DNA of 64,000 nucleotides from JBFMGS01 sp040752635 (GTDB taxonomy: Bacteria > Bacillota > SHA-98 > UBA4971): NCBI GenBank assembly GCA_040752635.1, contig JBFMGS010000004.1, positions 13,239 to 77,238 on the forward strand, given 5' to 3'. Of this stretch, positions 51,225 to 60,544 are shown in pieces. The notes under the pieces were generated by a model. The model had not been told where the DNA came from, ran no database searches, and saw nothing but the letters and a program-made list of their open reading frames with translations. The stretch's first letter is position 1. Every line of letters begins with the position of its first letter. The position numbers and the translations under genes are program-made.

Positions 51225-51241
51225 GATCGGGAGGAGTTGTT

Positions 51242-51583
51242 CTAGCTTGCCTTCTCGAAGATGAAGCCGTAGTAGTCTTTGCCTACGCCTTCCTTGACAA
51301 GACCGACCGTGGCCCTTACCTTCATGCCCGTCGCCAGGTCGTCGGTGGCCATCTGGCCGGAGACGCGAAGGCCGTTGGGGAACTCCACAATGCCGAAAGC
51401 GATCCAGGGCTTCATGTAACCTTCGGGAAGCGCATACACCCGCGTGTAAGTCAGGAGGGTGCCTTCACCTTCGAGAGGGATCTCCTCGAATTCCCTTCCT
51501 CCGCACTCCCGGCAGACCGCGCGTGAGGGATGGTAGAGCTTTCCGCACGCCGTGCACTTATAGGCATACATCATGGGTCCCAT
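51242..51583 (-). CDS. Zinc-ribbon OB-fold protein (DUF35), thiolase partner
   Basis: The protein has 113 residues behind GGGAGGAG. An N-terminal rubredoxin-like ribbon (YKCTACGKLYHPSRAVCREC) holds two CxxC pairs for zinc. A C-terminal OB-fold (GTLLTYTRVYALPEGY...) follows. In archaea and many bacteria DUF35 proteins bridge acetoacetyl-CoA thiolase and HMG-CoA synthase or serve other thiolase-fold enzymes, providing a CoA-binding site. It starts 3 bp after the thiolase stop codon, so both are cotranscribed. Confidence 0.9.
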   Translation of the reverse strand: MGPMMYAYKCTACGKLYHPSRAVCRECGGREFEEIPLEGEGTLLTYTRVYALPEGYMKPWIAFGIVEFPNGLRVSGQMATDDLATGMKVRATVGLVKEGVGKDYYGFIFEKAS

Positions 51584-51586
51584 GGC

Positions 51587-52777
51587 CTACTCCTCCCTCG
51601 CCAGAATTGTAGCCACAACGTTGTTCCCAAAGCCACCGAAGTTAACTGCCAGACCGTACTTTGCGCCCTCGACCTGGCGGCCGGTGGCTTCTCCGCGCAC
51701 TTGGCGGACGATCTCGACGATCTGGGAAACCCCGGTTGCACCCAGGGGATGGCCCTTGGCTTTCAACCCGCCTGAGGTGTTGATGGGAATCCTGCCGCCG
51801 ACCCGGGTATCGCCGCGACGGGCGGCCAGGTGGCCTTCACCTCTCGGGAAAAGCCCCGACTCCTCCGATATTGCGACCTCCAGGATAGTAAAAGCATCGT
51901 GAAGCTCCGCCACGTTGATATCCTCTGGCTTGAGGCCGGCCATCTCGTATGCCCGCCGGGCTGCCAGGCGCACCGCCAGCAGATCGGTGGGCTCTTTCCG
52001 CTCGGCGACTACATGAGTGTCGGTAGCCTGTCCGATCCCGGCGATCCTCACTGGTTTCTTTGAGAAGCGGTCCGCTTGATCCATGGCACATAGCACCAAC
52101 GCAGCCGCTCCGTCAGAAACCGGGCACACGTCATATACCCGCAGGGGATCAGCCACGTATGGGTTGATGACGTTTGCATCCTCGTCCTCAGTGATAGCAT
52201 GCAGGTTGGGAACGAGTTGGATGTGAGCCACAGGATTGCGCACGGCGTTTTCGTGGTTTTTCACCGCTATGATGGCCAGATCCTTTTCGGTCACCCCATA
52301 CTTATCCATGTAGAGGCGAGTGAACATGCCCGCAAAGGCGGGAAGCGTAAGACCATAATTGTACTCCGCCTCCGGGTGGAGCATGGTAGCCACAAAATCC
52401 GTGGCCTCCCAGCCGGTCACCACGCGCATTATCTCGCCGCCTACCACGAGCACGACATCGCACATCCCGCTGGCAATGGCCATGTATCCCAATTTCACGG
52501 CGGACGCGCCCGAGGCGGGACCGTTTTCAACGGTCTCTGCCATGGCTGGTTGCAGATTCAGGGTATCGACGAGCGCGGAAGCCACGCTGCTCTGGCGGTT
52601 GAGCATACCGGCACCCATGGTGGCGACGAAGACCTGGTCAACCTCATGAGCCTTGCCGGTTTTGATGCCCGCGTCGTCAAGCGCTTCGAGAGCTGCAAGG
52701 CTCAGTAGGTCAACCAGCGGGAGGTCTGACCTGCCGAACTTGGTGTGTCCGACGCCTGCAACACCAACCTTCCTCAC
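51587..52777 (-). CDS. Thiolase-fold protein lacking the nucleophilic cysteine
   Basis: The protein has 396 residues. GTG 52777 has AAGGAGG 10 nt upstream; GTG 52786 is too close to it. It shows the fold of the DUF35-associated (archaeal/SCP2-like) thiolases: VGVAGVGHTKFG at the N-terminus, YMAIASGMCDVVLVVGGE, and the C-terminal GGLKAKGHPLGATG with the catalytic His. Where catalytic thiolases have ENACASG, this protein reads ENGPASG, so Pro replaces the nucleophile. It may act as a non-acylating partner or catalyse CoA-ester chemistry that needs no Cys. It lies between DUF35 and a GNAT-like gene. Confidence 0.85.
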   Translation of the reverse strand: MRKVGVAGVGHTKFGRSDLPLVDLLSLAALEALDDAGIKTGKAHEVDQVFVATMGAGMLNRQSSVASALVDTLNLQPAMAETVENGPASGASAVKLGYMAIASGMCDVVLVVGGEIMRVVTGWEATDFVATMLHPEAEYNYGLTLPAFAGMFTRLYMDKYGVTEKDLAIIAVKNHENAVRNPVAHIQLVPNLHAITEDEDANVINPYVADPLRVYDVCPVSDGAAALVLCAMDQADRFSKKPVRIAGIGQATDTHVVAERKEPTDLLAVRLAARRAYEMAGLKPEDINVAELHDAFTILEVAISEESGLFPRGEGHLAARRGDTRVGGRIPINTSGGLKAKGHPLGATGVSQIVEIVRQVRGEATGRQVEGAKYGLAVNFGGFGNNVVATILAREE

Positions 52778-52801
52778 CGCAATCACTCCTCCTTTGGCGT
52801 C

Positions 52802-53476
52802 TTAGCGCTTGAATCCTGGAATCTGGGGATACTCAGAAGGCAGAATGAGCTTCTTCGCCGTCTCGAGCATTTCGGGAGGTACAGGACGGCGACCCGTGCA
52901 CTTCATGGCTTTGTGTTTCTCCCAGAGGGCCTTGGTCAGAACGTGAGTAGGCACGCCGCCGAGTTCGTGCCAGGCGCTCGGGCGGCTCTCCAGTTCGTAC
53001 TCGATCATCCAGCGCCTATAGCCGATGGGGCTCTCAGCCACGATCCAGACCTCTTCCTGGTTTAGATAGTCCAGGTGATACTCCATTTTGGCAGCAAAGA
53101 GCTGAGCGCCGATCCTGAGGCCTCGCTTGATAGCTACAGTGTGGTACGACATGCCGACTTTCTCGTCAACCATCCGGCCATTGACCATGCCGACGATCAC
53201 GCCGTCTATTGTGCCCACGAGGCAGTACTCGTCCTTGACCCGGTAGCGGTAATACCCGAGGAGCTCCGCGTAAAGGCGTGCCGCTACGATGTCGTAGAAA
53301 TCCTTTTCCACCGTCATAAGAGGCCTTACGGCCTCGAGAAGACATGGAACGTCTTCCCGGGTGGCCTGGTGAACGACCATCTTTTCACCGGAAGCGAGCG
53401 TGATGTATTTTGCTGGGTAAGGCACCATTTTACTCTCAGGCGGACGAAGAGATTGCTCTAGTTTGTCAATGATCAT
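52802..53476 (-). CDS. GNAT-like acyltransferase family protein
   Basis: The protein has 224 residues, with AGGAGGAGG just upstream of the ATG. The region QATREDVPCLLEAVRPL followed by the YCLVGTIDGVIVGMVNGRMV strand pair and VAIKRGLRIGAQLFAAKMEY resembles the N-terminal half and the acetyl-CoA loop region of GNAT proteins. The C-terminal ~70 residues are unfamiliar and rich in Pro. It heads the minus-strand trio with the thiolase-like and DUF35 genes and is divergent from pucR. A role in acyl-CoA metabolism linked to the heterocycle pathway is only an inference. Confidence 0.6.
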   Translation of the reverse strand: MIIDKLEQSLRPPESKMVPYPAKYITLASGEKMVVHQATREDVPCLLEAVRPLMTVEKDFYDIVAARLYAELLGYYRYRVKDEYCLVGTIDGVIVGMVNGRMVDEKVGMSYHTVAIKRGLRIGAQLFAAKMEYHLDYLNQEEVWIVAESPIGYRRWMIEYELESRPSAWHELGGVPTHVLTKALWEKHKAMKCTGRRPVPPEMLETAKKLILPSEYPQIPGFKR

Positions 53477-53725
53477 CTAGAATCCTCCTCCTGGCGCGGC
53501 CTCCTTGTCTTAGGCCGGGCATACTTGGGCAGCGCTCGCTTTCGCTCTCCCAGGGCTGCGCAGGCATCCTTGCCCTTCAGGTGCTCTGCGGGCTGTCCCC
53601 ACTATGATAATTATGCAAGAGACCAGCGTGTCCTTTAGATACCGTCCATAAACTTCTAGGCCGTTTTTTATGAAACTGTTGGTTTGTCGGTCCGATCCGG
53701 TAGGAAGCACCGCGTACCATGTCGT

Positions 53726-53746
53726 ATTTACTCTATTAGTGTAAAT
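53726..53746. promoter_or_regulatory. Palindromic operator candidate in the divergent region
   Basis: ATTTAC (53726-53731) and GTAAAT (53741-53746) form a dyad with 9 nt between the arms, within the 415-bp divergent region between the GNAT-like gene and pucR. This local sequence is AT-rich, unlike its surroundings. The site could bind the PucR-type regulator or another dimer. No gene was recognised in the rest of 53477-53891. Confidence 0.4.
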
Positions 53747-53891
53747 CTATAGTTCCCGTGGTGCGCTGATCGCTTAGATCAGGCCGGGGACCGCGAGCTA
53801 CCCTTGAACTTTGCAGTACCGCTCTTGTTTGCTAACGGAGCAACTCGGTTGGCAGGCCACAGCGAAAGAGGGATTGTGAGGTGTTCATACC

Positions 53892-55595
53892 GTGCTGCAC
53901 GAAGTCGGAATAACCGTTGAGGAAGTCCTTGGTTTGGCGGAGTTTGCGGATGTGAAGGTAATCGGGGGGAGCCAGGGACTAGGACGGGTGATTACCAACG
54001 TCAACGTTATGGAAGTGCCAGATATCCTGGAGTGGGTTCGCGAGGGCGATTTGCTTCTCACAACGGGTTACCCAATCAAGGACGATGTCGAAGCTCAAAG
54101 ATCGCTCTTGCCGAAGCTCGCGGCGAGGGGTTTGGCGGCCATAGCCCTCAAGCCAAAGCGCTACATAGATAGTGTGCCTGTCCACATGGTGGAGGCCGCC
54201 AACGAGCATGGTTTGCCACTCTTGGAGTTACCTCTCGAAGCGAATTTCTCCGAGCTGATCTCGGCGGTGCTGGCTCAAATCGTGAACCGCCAGGCCAAGT
54301 TTGTCCAACTGGGCATGGCTGTCCACCGGAAGTTCATAAACCTCATCCTGGAGGGCGGTGGGCTTGAGGAGATCGCGGGTGCGCTCGCGGATTTGCTCAA
54401 AGCCGTTGTGCTTGTCGAAGACTTTCTGAACCTCCGGCGGACACTTGCAGGCAAGTGCTGGGGGAGAGGGGATGACGCCCTGGTCCCTACGTTGTTCGAC
54501 AGACCTGCGGAATTCCTGGCGACGGAGACCTTCACCGACAGCATAGAGGGCACAGTGTTATCCTTTCAGCGCGAGCAGGTTGAGGGCGAAGGCTACAGGG
54601 TGGAGATAATAAAGGTTCCGGTCATGACGGGCAATGAAGAGATCGGATACATCAAGGCCGTGAAGTTCGCAAGCGGGTTTTCGGTCCTGGACCTTCTCAA
54701 CCTCGAGCGCCTGTGCCCGCTGCTTTCCCTCGACATAATCCGCCAGCACGGCATCGCCCAGGTGGAACAGAAATACCGCACAGAGTTCCTCGACCAGTTG
54801 TTCTCAGCGGAACACCCTGACGAGGAGAGGTTCGCCGCCCGGGGCAAGACGTTTGGCTGGGACCTCAACCTTCAGTACGTCGCAGTGCTCTTCGATGTGC
54901 TGCCCACGAGGAAAATCGACAATATAGCGGAGAACGAGAGAGCCTGCCAACTGGTGAAGACCCAAGCCATGACGATCCTGAGCGATTTCTGCCGGAGGAA
55001 CAAACTGAGGCACATTCTAACCAGCCACGCCAGTGGCATCCTGCTCTTCTTGCATCCCGGTGAAGGACTCCAACACGCAGAGGTCACACCCTGGGTGGAT
55101 GACGTCGTCAAAAGGGCGCGCAAGAACCTGCAGCGCTGGGTTGTTACCACCGGGATCAGCCGCCCTGGCAGAGGCGCAGGAGGCCTGAAAAGGGGCTACC
55201 ACGAGGCCAGAGTGGCTCTTGAACTGGGTAAGGTGATTTCCGGCCCGGGACACGATATTCACTATGAGACGTTGGGCATATATGGACTGCTTCTGGGACA
55301 GGCCAGCCTGGACGAACAGAAACGATTTGCCGCTGATGTGGTGAACCCTCTCCGGTCCTATGATGCCTCTCGAGGAGGAGAACTCCTGAAGACGCTGGAG
55401 ACCTATCTCCAGTCTAACGGGAATGCCAAGAGAACTGCAACCCTCCTGTTTACCCATTACAACACCGTGCTGTACCGGCTGAACAAGATCAGACAGCTTA
55501 CAGGCCTCGACCCCTACCACCCCGATCAGCGTGTGACTCTTCAGGCGGCTCTGCGGCTATTCCGGGTATTTGATGCGGGACACGCCGCGAGTTGA
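53892..55595 (+). CDS. PucR-family transcriptional regulator
   Basis: The protein has 567 residues from GTG 53892, with GAGGTG 8 nt upstream. The N-terminal PucR domain (VEEVLGLAEFADVKVIGGSQ, then LLLTTGYPI) senses purine-related effectors in the family. The centre is GGDEF-like/CdaR-type, and the C-terminus has the HTH_30 DNA-binding domain (LLKTLETYLQSNGNAKRTAT, then LFTHYNTVLYRLNKI). Homologues activate purine catabolism genes. It directly precedes the allH-fdrA-allG-cyclase-hydroxylase run on the same strand and probably controls it. Confidence 0.9.
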   Translation: MLHEVGITVEEVLGLAEFADVKVIGGSQGLGRVITNVNVMEVPDILEWVREGDLLLTTGYPIKDDVEAQRSLLPKLAARGLAAIALKPKRYIDSVPVHMVEAANEHGLPLLELPLEANFSELISAVLAQIVNRQAKFVQLGMAVHRKFINLILEGGGLEEIAGALADLLKAVVLVEDFLNLRRTLAGKCWGRGDDALVPTLFDRPAEFLATETFTDSIEGTVLSFQREQVEGEGYRVEIIKVPVMTGNEEIGYIKAVKFASGFSVLDLLNLERLCPLLSLDIIRQHGIAQVEQKYRTEFLDQLFSAEHPDEERFAARGKTFGWDLNLQYVAVLFDVLPTRKIDNIAENERACQLVKTQAMTILSDFCRRNKLRHILTSHASGILLFLHPGEGLQHAEVTPWVDDVVKRARKNLQRWVVTTGISRPGRGAGGLKRGYHEARVALELGKVISGPGHDIHYETLGIYGLLLGQASLDEQKRFAADVVNPLRSYDASRGGELLKTLETYLQSNGNAKRTATLLFTHYNTVLYRLNKIRQLTGLDPYHPDQRVTLQAALRLFRVFDAGHAAS

Positions 55596-55711
55596 GGCAG
55601 AAGAGTAAAATATAATAGAGCCAGCAGCGCAACTTTATGACCGTTCTACAAAGGTTTACCCACGGAGAGTCTGGAATATCCCTGAAGCGGAGAGAAACAA
55701 GAAGGCACACC

Positions 55712-56614
55712 ATGTACGCTGATGACGATCGCACCGAAAGGTACCTGAGTGTGGTTGAGGTGGGGCCGGACTTCGATGCGCTCCTCGCGGGCGAAAGAGA
55801 GTTTCACGTGCACAGCGTCTTCGCCAGGGCGCTCAACCTCACCGACGGTAGGACGTTCCTGACCATGTTGCCTCTTGGTCGTGGCTGCGGAGCCAGCTAT
55901 GCCACGCTGGCCCTGGCAGAGGGCGAAGCTTTCTTCCGCTGGGATCTCGTTCCCGGACTTGAGGCCCGGATGTTGCCCGGCAAGAAGGTGCGGCTCGGCC
56001 CCAGGGTCATGGTGGATTTCAGTCGCGCCATCCCGTGGGAAAGTCCTCTACGTGCGATACGGGCGGTGCCAGCGGTGGAGAAAGAGGACATGCAGGCTTT
56101 GCGGCAGGCTCTCATCGATCGCCCCGTAGCTTCGCCTTTTCAAGGGGTTCTTGAAGGGAGAAAGCCCGAACTCGGTGCGATTCTCGACAGAATGAAGGCT
56201 TGCGTGCTGTTACGGGATGGGCCGGAGCTCGAAAGGGCGATAGCGGCCGTGCTTGGCCTGGGGCCGGGCCTCACACCGAGCGGCGATGACCTCATCCTGG
56301 GTCTTTGCATGGCAAGGGCTGTCGTGAGAACAGTGGAAGGACGCTCGAGAGGCCTCTGGGAGGCCAGCGTCTCCAGGCAACTCGGCAACACTCATGCTCT
56401 CAGCGCCTTCTTCATAGAAAGGGCATTGGAGGGCCGCAGCCACGAGGTTGTGGAACGCGCCCTCGCTTGCCTTCTTGCGTGCGGGAGCGCGCAAACGAAA
56501 GTAGCGGTGGAGCGGCTGCTGGGTGTCGGCGCTACTTCAGGATTCGACATCGGCCTGGGGCTATACCTGGCCCTGGAGTGGCAAGGGAGGTATGACTGGT
56601 GTTCACGCGCTTAG
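55712..56614 (+). CDS. allH: DUF2877 protein, AllH-like oxamate carbamoyltransferase subunit
   Basis: The protein has 300 residues from ATG 55712 with AAGG 7 nt upstream; an in-frame ATG at 55637 would add 25 residues. The central GLGPGLTPSGDDLILGLCMA stretch is the DUF2877 hallmark. In Escherichia coli the DUF2877 (AllH/YlbF), FdrA/AllF and DUF1116/AllG proteins together form the oxamate carbamoyltransferase of anaerobic allantoin use. All three genes are adjacent here and overlap. A TATAAT at 55611 right after pucR lacks a -35, so readthrough from pucR is likely. Confidence 0.85.
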   Translation: MYADDDRTERYLSVVEVGPDFDALLAGEREFHVHSVFARALNLTDGRTFLTMLPLGRGCGASYATLALAEGEAFFRWDLVPGLEARMLPGKKVRLGPRVMVDFSRAIPWESPLRAIRAVPAVEKEDMQALRQALIDRPVASPFQGVLEGRKPELGAILDRMKACVLLRDGPELERAIAAVLGLGPGLTPSGDDLILGLCMARAVVRTVEGRSRGLWEASVSRQLGNTHALSAFFIERALEGRSHEVVERALACLLACGSAQTKVAVERLLGVGATSGFDIGLGLYLALEWQGRYDWCSRA

Positions 56615-58131
56615 TGGTCAAGGCCAACACTTACCATGACTCTGTCGTTCTCATGAGCCTTACCCGGGAGATCCAGAGACTCGCCGGTATCCGGGAGGCC
56701 CAGGTAGGCATGGCTACGGATCTCAACAAGGAGGGTGTGAGAAAGATCGGCTTTTCCGGACCCGAGGTGGAGGGTGCCACGCCGAACGACCTGGTCATTG
56801 CTCTAGTAGGAGAAAGCGAGGAGGCCGTGGACGAGGCTGAGAAGCTGATATACCTGAAGCTGGAGAGCAAGGCCAGGGCCCAGACTGCACAAGGGGAAAC
56901 GCTGTATAATTCCCTGGCCGAAGCTCCCATCCAGGAGGCCGGCATCGCGGCTATCTCCGTGCCCGGGGCGTATGCCGCAAGAGAGGCGAGGAATGCCCTC
57001 AAGAGAGGCTTGCACGTTTTCCTCTTCAGCGACAACGTGCCCCTGGAAGATGAGCTCGCATTGAAGCAGCTAGGACAACGGGAGGGCCTGCTGGTGATGG
57101 GGCCTGATTGCGGCACCGCGGTCATTGGAGGCCTGGGGCTGGGCTTTGCCAACAAGGTAAAACGCGGATGCATAGGGATCGTGGCTGCCTCAGGCACCGG
57201 CCTCCAGCAAGTGCTGGTGATCATCGACCGCCTGGGCGAAGGGGTTACCGAGGCCATAGGTACAGGGGGACGTGACCTTCGAAAGGAAGTGGGCGGTATC
57301 ACCACCCTGATGGGACTCGAACTCCTGGAGAGGGACGAGCGGACCATGGTCAAGATGGTTATTTCCAAACCACCCGACGCCGACGTGCGGGAAAAAGTCC
57401 TGAGTCTCCTGGAACAGGGTTCCAAGCCCGCGGTCGTGTGTTTCATGGGTGAAGCAGGAGGGAAGGACACCGAAAAGGTCAGGTTTGCCGGGAACCTGGA
57501 AGAGGCTGCAGTTATGGCTTGTTCGCTCGCTGGCGGGCGGGCAAGGCAGCGCCTTTACTCCGGCGAAGAGATGGAAGTAGTAGCGCGGGAGGCGGTGGAC
57601 GGCGAGCCGGTGACGGGGCACCTCAGAGGGCTTTATGGTGGAGGTACTCTGTGCGAAGAGACGTTGTGCATTCTGGGCCGAGCTGGGTTAGAGGTGTACT
57701 CCAACGTAGCCTGGAAGCCAGAGTGTCTTCTCGCGGACCCGGAGGAGAGCCGGGCCCACACGTGCATTGACATGGGGGACGACTATTTCACGAGGGGAAG
57801 ACCGCACCCGATGCTCGAGCCCGGCCTGCGCGTGCCGAGGTATCTTGCGGAAGCCCGGGAACCGGACGTGGGCATCCTCCTGTTTGACGTAGTCCTCGGC
57901 TATGGTTGCCATCCTGACCCTGCGGGAGTGATGGCAGAAGCGGTGAGGGAAGCCGGCAACATAGCGCGGCGGGGTGGGAGGAAACTGGTGCAGATTGCCG
58001 TGCTCGTAGGTGCTTCCGGCGATCCCCAGAGCCTGGGCCAGCAAGAAAAGGTCTTACGGGACGCCGGGGCAGTCGTCCTCTCTTCGAACTACGCTGCCGC
58101 GGAGCTGGTTGCGAGAATACTCCGGGCGTGA
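56599..58131 (+). CDS. fdrA: FdrA-family protein, AllF-like subunit
   Basis: The protein has 510 residues from GTG 56599, overlapping allH by 16 bp, with GGGAGG about 9 nt upstream. It resembles succinyl-CoA ligase/acyl-CoA synthetase alpha chains: repeated Rossmann-like modules with LLVMGPDCGTAVIGGLGLGF and GIVAASGTGLQQVLV. In the oxamate carbamoyltransferase complex it is thought to be the large subunit handling phosphorolysis of the carbamoyl group from oxalurate. Cotranscribed with allH and allG. Confidence 0.88.
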   Translation: MFTRLVVKANTYHDSVVLMSLTREIQRLAGIREAQVGMATDLNKEGVRKIGFSGPEVEGATPNDLVIALVGESEEAVDEAEKLIYLKLESKARAQTAQGETLYNSLAEAPIQEAGIAAISVPGAYAAREARNALKRGLHVFLFSDNVPLEDELALKQLGQREGLLVMGPDCGTAVIGGLGLGFANKVKRGCIGIVAASGTGLQQVLVIIDRLGEGVTEAIGTGGRDLRKEVGGITTLMGLELLERDERTMVKMVISKPPDADVREKVLSLLEQGSKPAVVCFMGEAGGKDTEKVRFAGNLEEAAVMACSLAGGRARQRLYSGEEMEVVAREAVDGEPVTGHLRGLYGGGTLCEETLCILGRAGLEVYSNVAWKPECLLADPEESRAHTCIDMGDDYFTRGRPHPMLEPGLRVPRYLAEAREPDVGILLFDVVLGYGCHPDPAGVMAEAVREAGNIARRGGRKLVQIAVLVGASGDPQSLGQQEKVLRDAGAVVLSSNYAAAELVARILRA

Positions 58132-58144
58132 GGGGGTAGTGGCC

Positions 58145-59554
58145 GTGACAACAGTGAAACATTGGCCGCCCAAAGGGGCTGTTGTCAACCTTGGTAGTAG
58201 CGTCTTTGCTGGATCAATGCGGGCTCAGGGGGCGAGCGTATACGAGGTCAAGTGGCAACCACCGGCCCAGGGCAAGGTGAAACTTATAGAACTTCTGGAC
58301 AGGTTGGCGGAACGCGAGGATATTGACGAAGCCAACCGCCTGGCTCTGGAGAGGTACAACTCGGCCCGGCCGATGCTCGTCGGCTTGGGTACGGCGGGAG
58401 ATGTCATCCCGGGGTTCCGGGCTCGGATGCTGCTCCACGCCGGACCGCCGATCACCTGGGACAGGATGTCAGGCCCGTTGCGGGGGGCGGTAATCGGCGC
58501 ACTCCTGTATGAGGGCTGGGCAGAATCTCGCGAAGAGGCAGAGAAACTGGCATCGGGAGGGGAGATCGAATACTCCCCGTGCCATGAGCATTCCAGCGTG
58601 GGACCCATGGCGGGCGTGGTCTCGCCGTCCATGCCTGTTTTCATCGTTGAAAACAAGACCCACGGAAACAGAGCCTATTGCACCCTGAATGAAGGCCTGG
58701 GAAAAGTTCTTCGCTACGGGGCCTATAGCCAGGAGGTCCTCGAGAGGTTGAGATGGATGGCCGACGTGCTGGCTCCGGTTCTCAAGAAGGCGGTCGAGCT
58801 GGCAGGGGGCGTCGATTTGAAATCCCTCATCGCACAGGCGCTGCACATGGGAGATGAGGTTCACAATCGCAACAGGGCCGCGACGTCTCTCTTCGTTCGC
58901 GCCATAGCGCCGTACCTCCTCGACACGGGTTACCCCTTGCGTGACATCCGACGGACGCTCGAGTTTGTCAACAGCAACGATCACTTCTTCCTGAACCTCT
59001 CGATGCCATCATGCAAGGCCATGCTTGAAGCCGCGCACGGCGTACCGAAGAGCACCATGGTGACGGTTATGACGAGGAACGGCACGGAGTTCGGGATCAA
59101 GGTCAGCGGTCTGGGAGATGAGTGGTTCACGGGCCCGGCGCAGAGAGTGAAGGGCCTATACTTCCTCGGGTTTACCGATGACGACGCAAACCCGGACATT
59201 GGTGATTCTTCCATAACCGAAACAGCCGGCCTTGGGGGGTTTGCGATGGCGGCCGCCATCCCCATTGTGCAGTTTGTAGGCGGCACCCCTGAGGATGCCG
59301 TCGGTTTCTCCCGGAGGATGTACAGCATCACGCTTCAGGAGAGTAAATCCTTCACCATTCCCGTTTTGGGGTTCAGAGGGACGGCGACCGGCATTGACCT
59401 TAGAAAGGTGGTGGAAACTGGCATCCTGCCTCAGATAAATACGGGGATCGCCCACAAGGATCCTGGAGTAGGACAGGTTGGTGCCGGGCTTGTGAACCCA
59501 CCGTGGGAGTGCTTCGAGAAGGCTCTTGTTGCTTTTGCCGAAAAGTACGCTTGA
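58145..59554 (+). CDS. allG: DUF1116 protein, AllG-like subunit
   Basis: The protein has 469 residues from GTG 58145, with GAGGGGG 8 nt upstream; GTG 58139 is too close to it. It has the DUF1116 motifs VNLGSSVFAGSMRAQGASV, EWQ-like VYEVKWQPP, MGDEVHNRNRAATSLF, and the C-terminal TGILPQINTGIAHKDPGVGQ. It is the second large subunit of the FdrA/DUF1116/DUF2877 complex. Confidence 0.87.
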   Translation: MTTVKHWPPKGAVVNLGSSVFAGSMRAQGASVYEVKWQPPAQGKVKLIELLDRLAEREDIDEANRLALERYNSARPMLVGLGTAGDVIPGFRARMLLHAGPPITWDRMSGPLRGAVIGALLYEGWAESREEAEKLASGGEIEYSPCHEHSSVGPMAGVVSPSMPVFIVENKTHGNRAYCTLNEGLGKVLRYGAYSQEVLERLRWMADVLAPVLKKAVELAGGVDLKSLIAQALHMGDEVHNRNRAATSLFVRAIAPYLLDTGYPLRDIRRTLEFVNSNDHFFLNLSMPSCKAMLEAAHGVPKSTMVTVMTRNGTEFGIKVSGLGDEWFTGPAQRVKGLYFLGFTDDDANPDIGDSSITETAGLGGFAMAAAIPIVQFVGGTPEDAVGFSRRMYSITLQESKSFTIPVLGFRGTATGIDLRKVVETGILPQINTGIAHKDPGVGQVGAGLVNPPWECFEKALVAFAEKYA

Positions 59555-59570
59555 AAAAGGAGGAGTCTGT

Positions 59571-60362
59571 ATGATTTCGTTCTGGGACAAAGTGCAAATG
59601 TACGATCTCACGCAACCTCTGAGCCATCTTACACCGCCATGGCCGACTTATGAGCCGCTCCAGATCAAGTTCTTCAAACGTCTTAGCCCGAATGGCGCCA
59701 ACGGGCAGCTTATCACGACTTCGAATCATGTTGGAACTCACCTTGACGGACCGCTGCATTTCTGCACCCACGGCAAGGACATCGCGAGCCTGACCCTGGA
59801 TTACCTGGTAGGGCCGGGGGTCGTGGTGGATATCAGCGACATAGCCGAAGACTATGGGATTTACACTTCACGGGATATCACCGACCGGGCAGAGGTACAA
59901 GAGGGAGATATTCTGATAATCCATACGGGGTACCATCACTACTCCTGGGACCAGCCTGAAGCCGACGAAGTGCGGTACATGATAAAGCACCCGGGTCCCA
60001 CCCGGGAGTTCGCGGATTGGTGCAGGAAAACGAAGATCAAATGGCTTGCTGTGGATTGCGGGTCGGCGGATCACCCCATGAACACAAAGATCCGCGAATG
60101 GATGCCGGCGCAAGCCAAAGAGGCCGACGAGCACTTGCGGGCGAAATACGGCAAGGGTCTGGACGATTTCTTCCGTCCTGAAGATTACCAGATGATGCAT
60201 ACGGCCCTTTTCCCCTATAACATAATCCACGCTGAAAACGTGGGGGGAGACATAGATAAGGTTCTCAACAAGAGACTCGTCATAGGCTGCTTCCCGTGGA
60301 GGTTTGTCGGCGGAGAGTCGTCCATCTGTCGCATCGTGGGCTTTGACTCAAAGCGAAGTTAG
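59571..60362 (+). CDS. Cyclase-family metal-dependent hydrolase (PF04199)
   Basis: The protein has 263 residues from ATG 59571 with AAAAAGGAGG upstream. It has the family motif HVGTHLDGPLHF (HxGTHxDxPxH) for Mn/Zn binding, and later the DILIIHTGY and LAVDCGSADHP segments. Members open amide or lactam rings, for example N-formylkynurenine, isatin and related heterocycles. In this operon it could hydrolyse a ring intermediate formed after hydroxylation. The exact substrate is not shown. Confidence 0.85.
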   Translation: MISFWDKVQMYDLTQPLSHLTPPWPTYEPLQIKFFKRLSPNGANGQLITTSNHVGTHLDGPLHFCTHGKDIASLTLDYLVGPGVVVDISDIAEDYGIYTSRDITDRAEVQEGDILIIHTGYHHYSWDQPEADEVRYMIKHPGPTREFADWCRKTKIKWLAVDCGSADHPMNTKIREWMPAQAKEADEHLRAKYGKGLDDFFRPEDYQMMHTALFPYNIIHAENVGGDIDKVLNKRLVIGCFPWRFVGGESSICRIVGFDSKRS

Positions 60363-60544
60363 GGAACGGATGTGGAATTGTTAGAATCATCTAGTTTCCA
60401 GGTATGCGTTTTGTGACTTGTTACAAAGGTCGCGAAGTTGGAGATGTAGAATGCATACCAGAAGGCACGGCCGGTGCCTGCTTCAGTAGGTCGCAAAGCG
60501 GCGGGCCGACTCACACAACTTGGACGCGGAGGGGAGGGCGGCAA

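Noticed and set aside
55611..55616. TATAAT after pucR as a separate promoter for the allH operon
   Set aside because: The only TTGAGG lies 13 bp upstream, too close for a sigma-A promoter, and there is no TGn extension.
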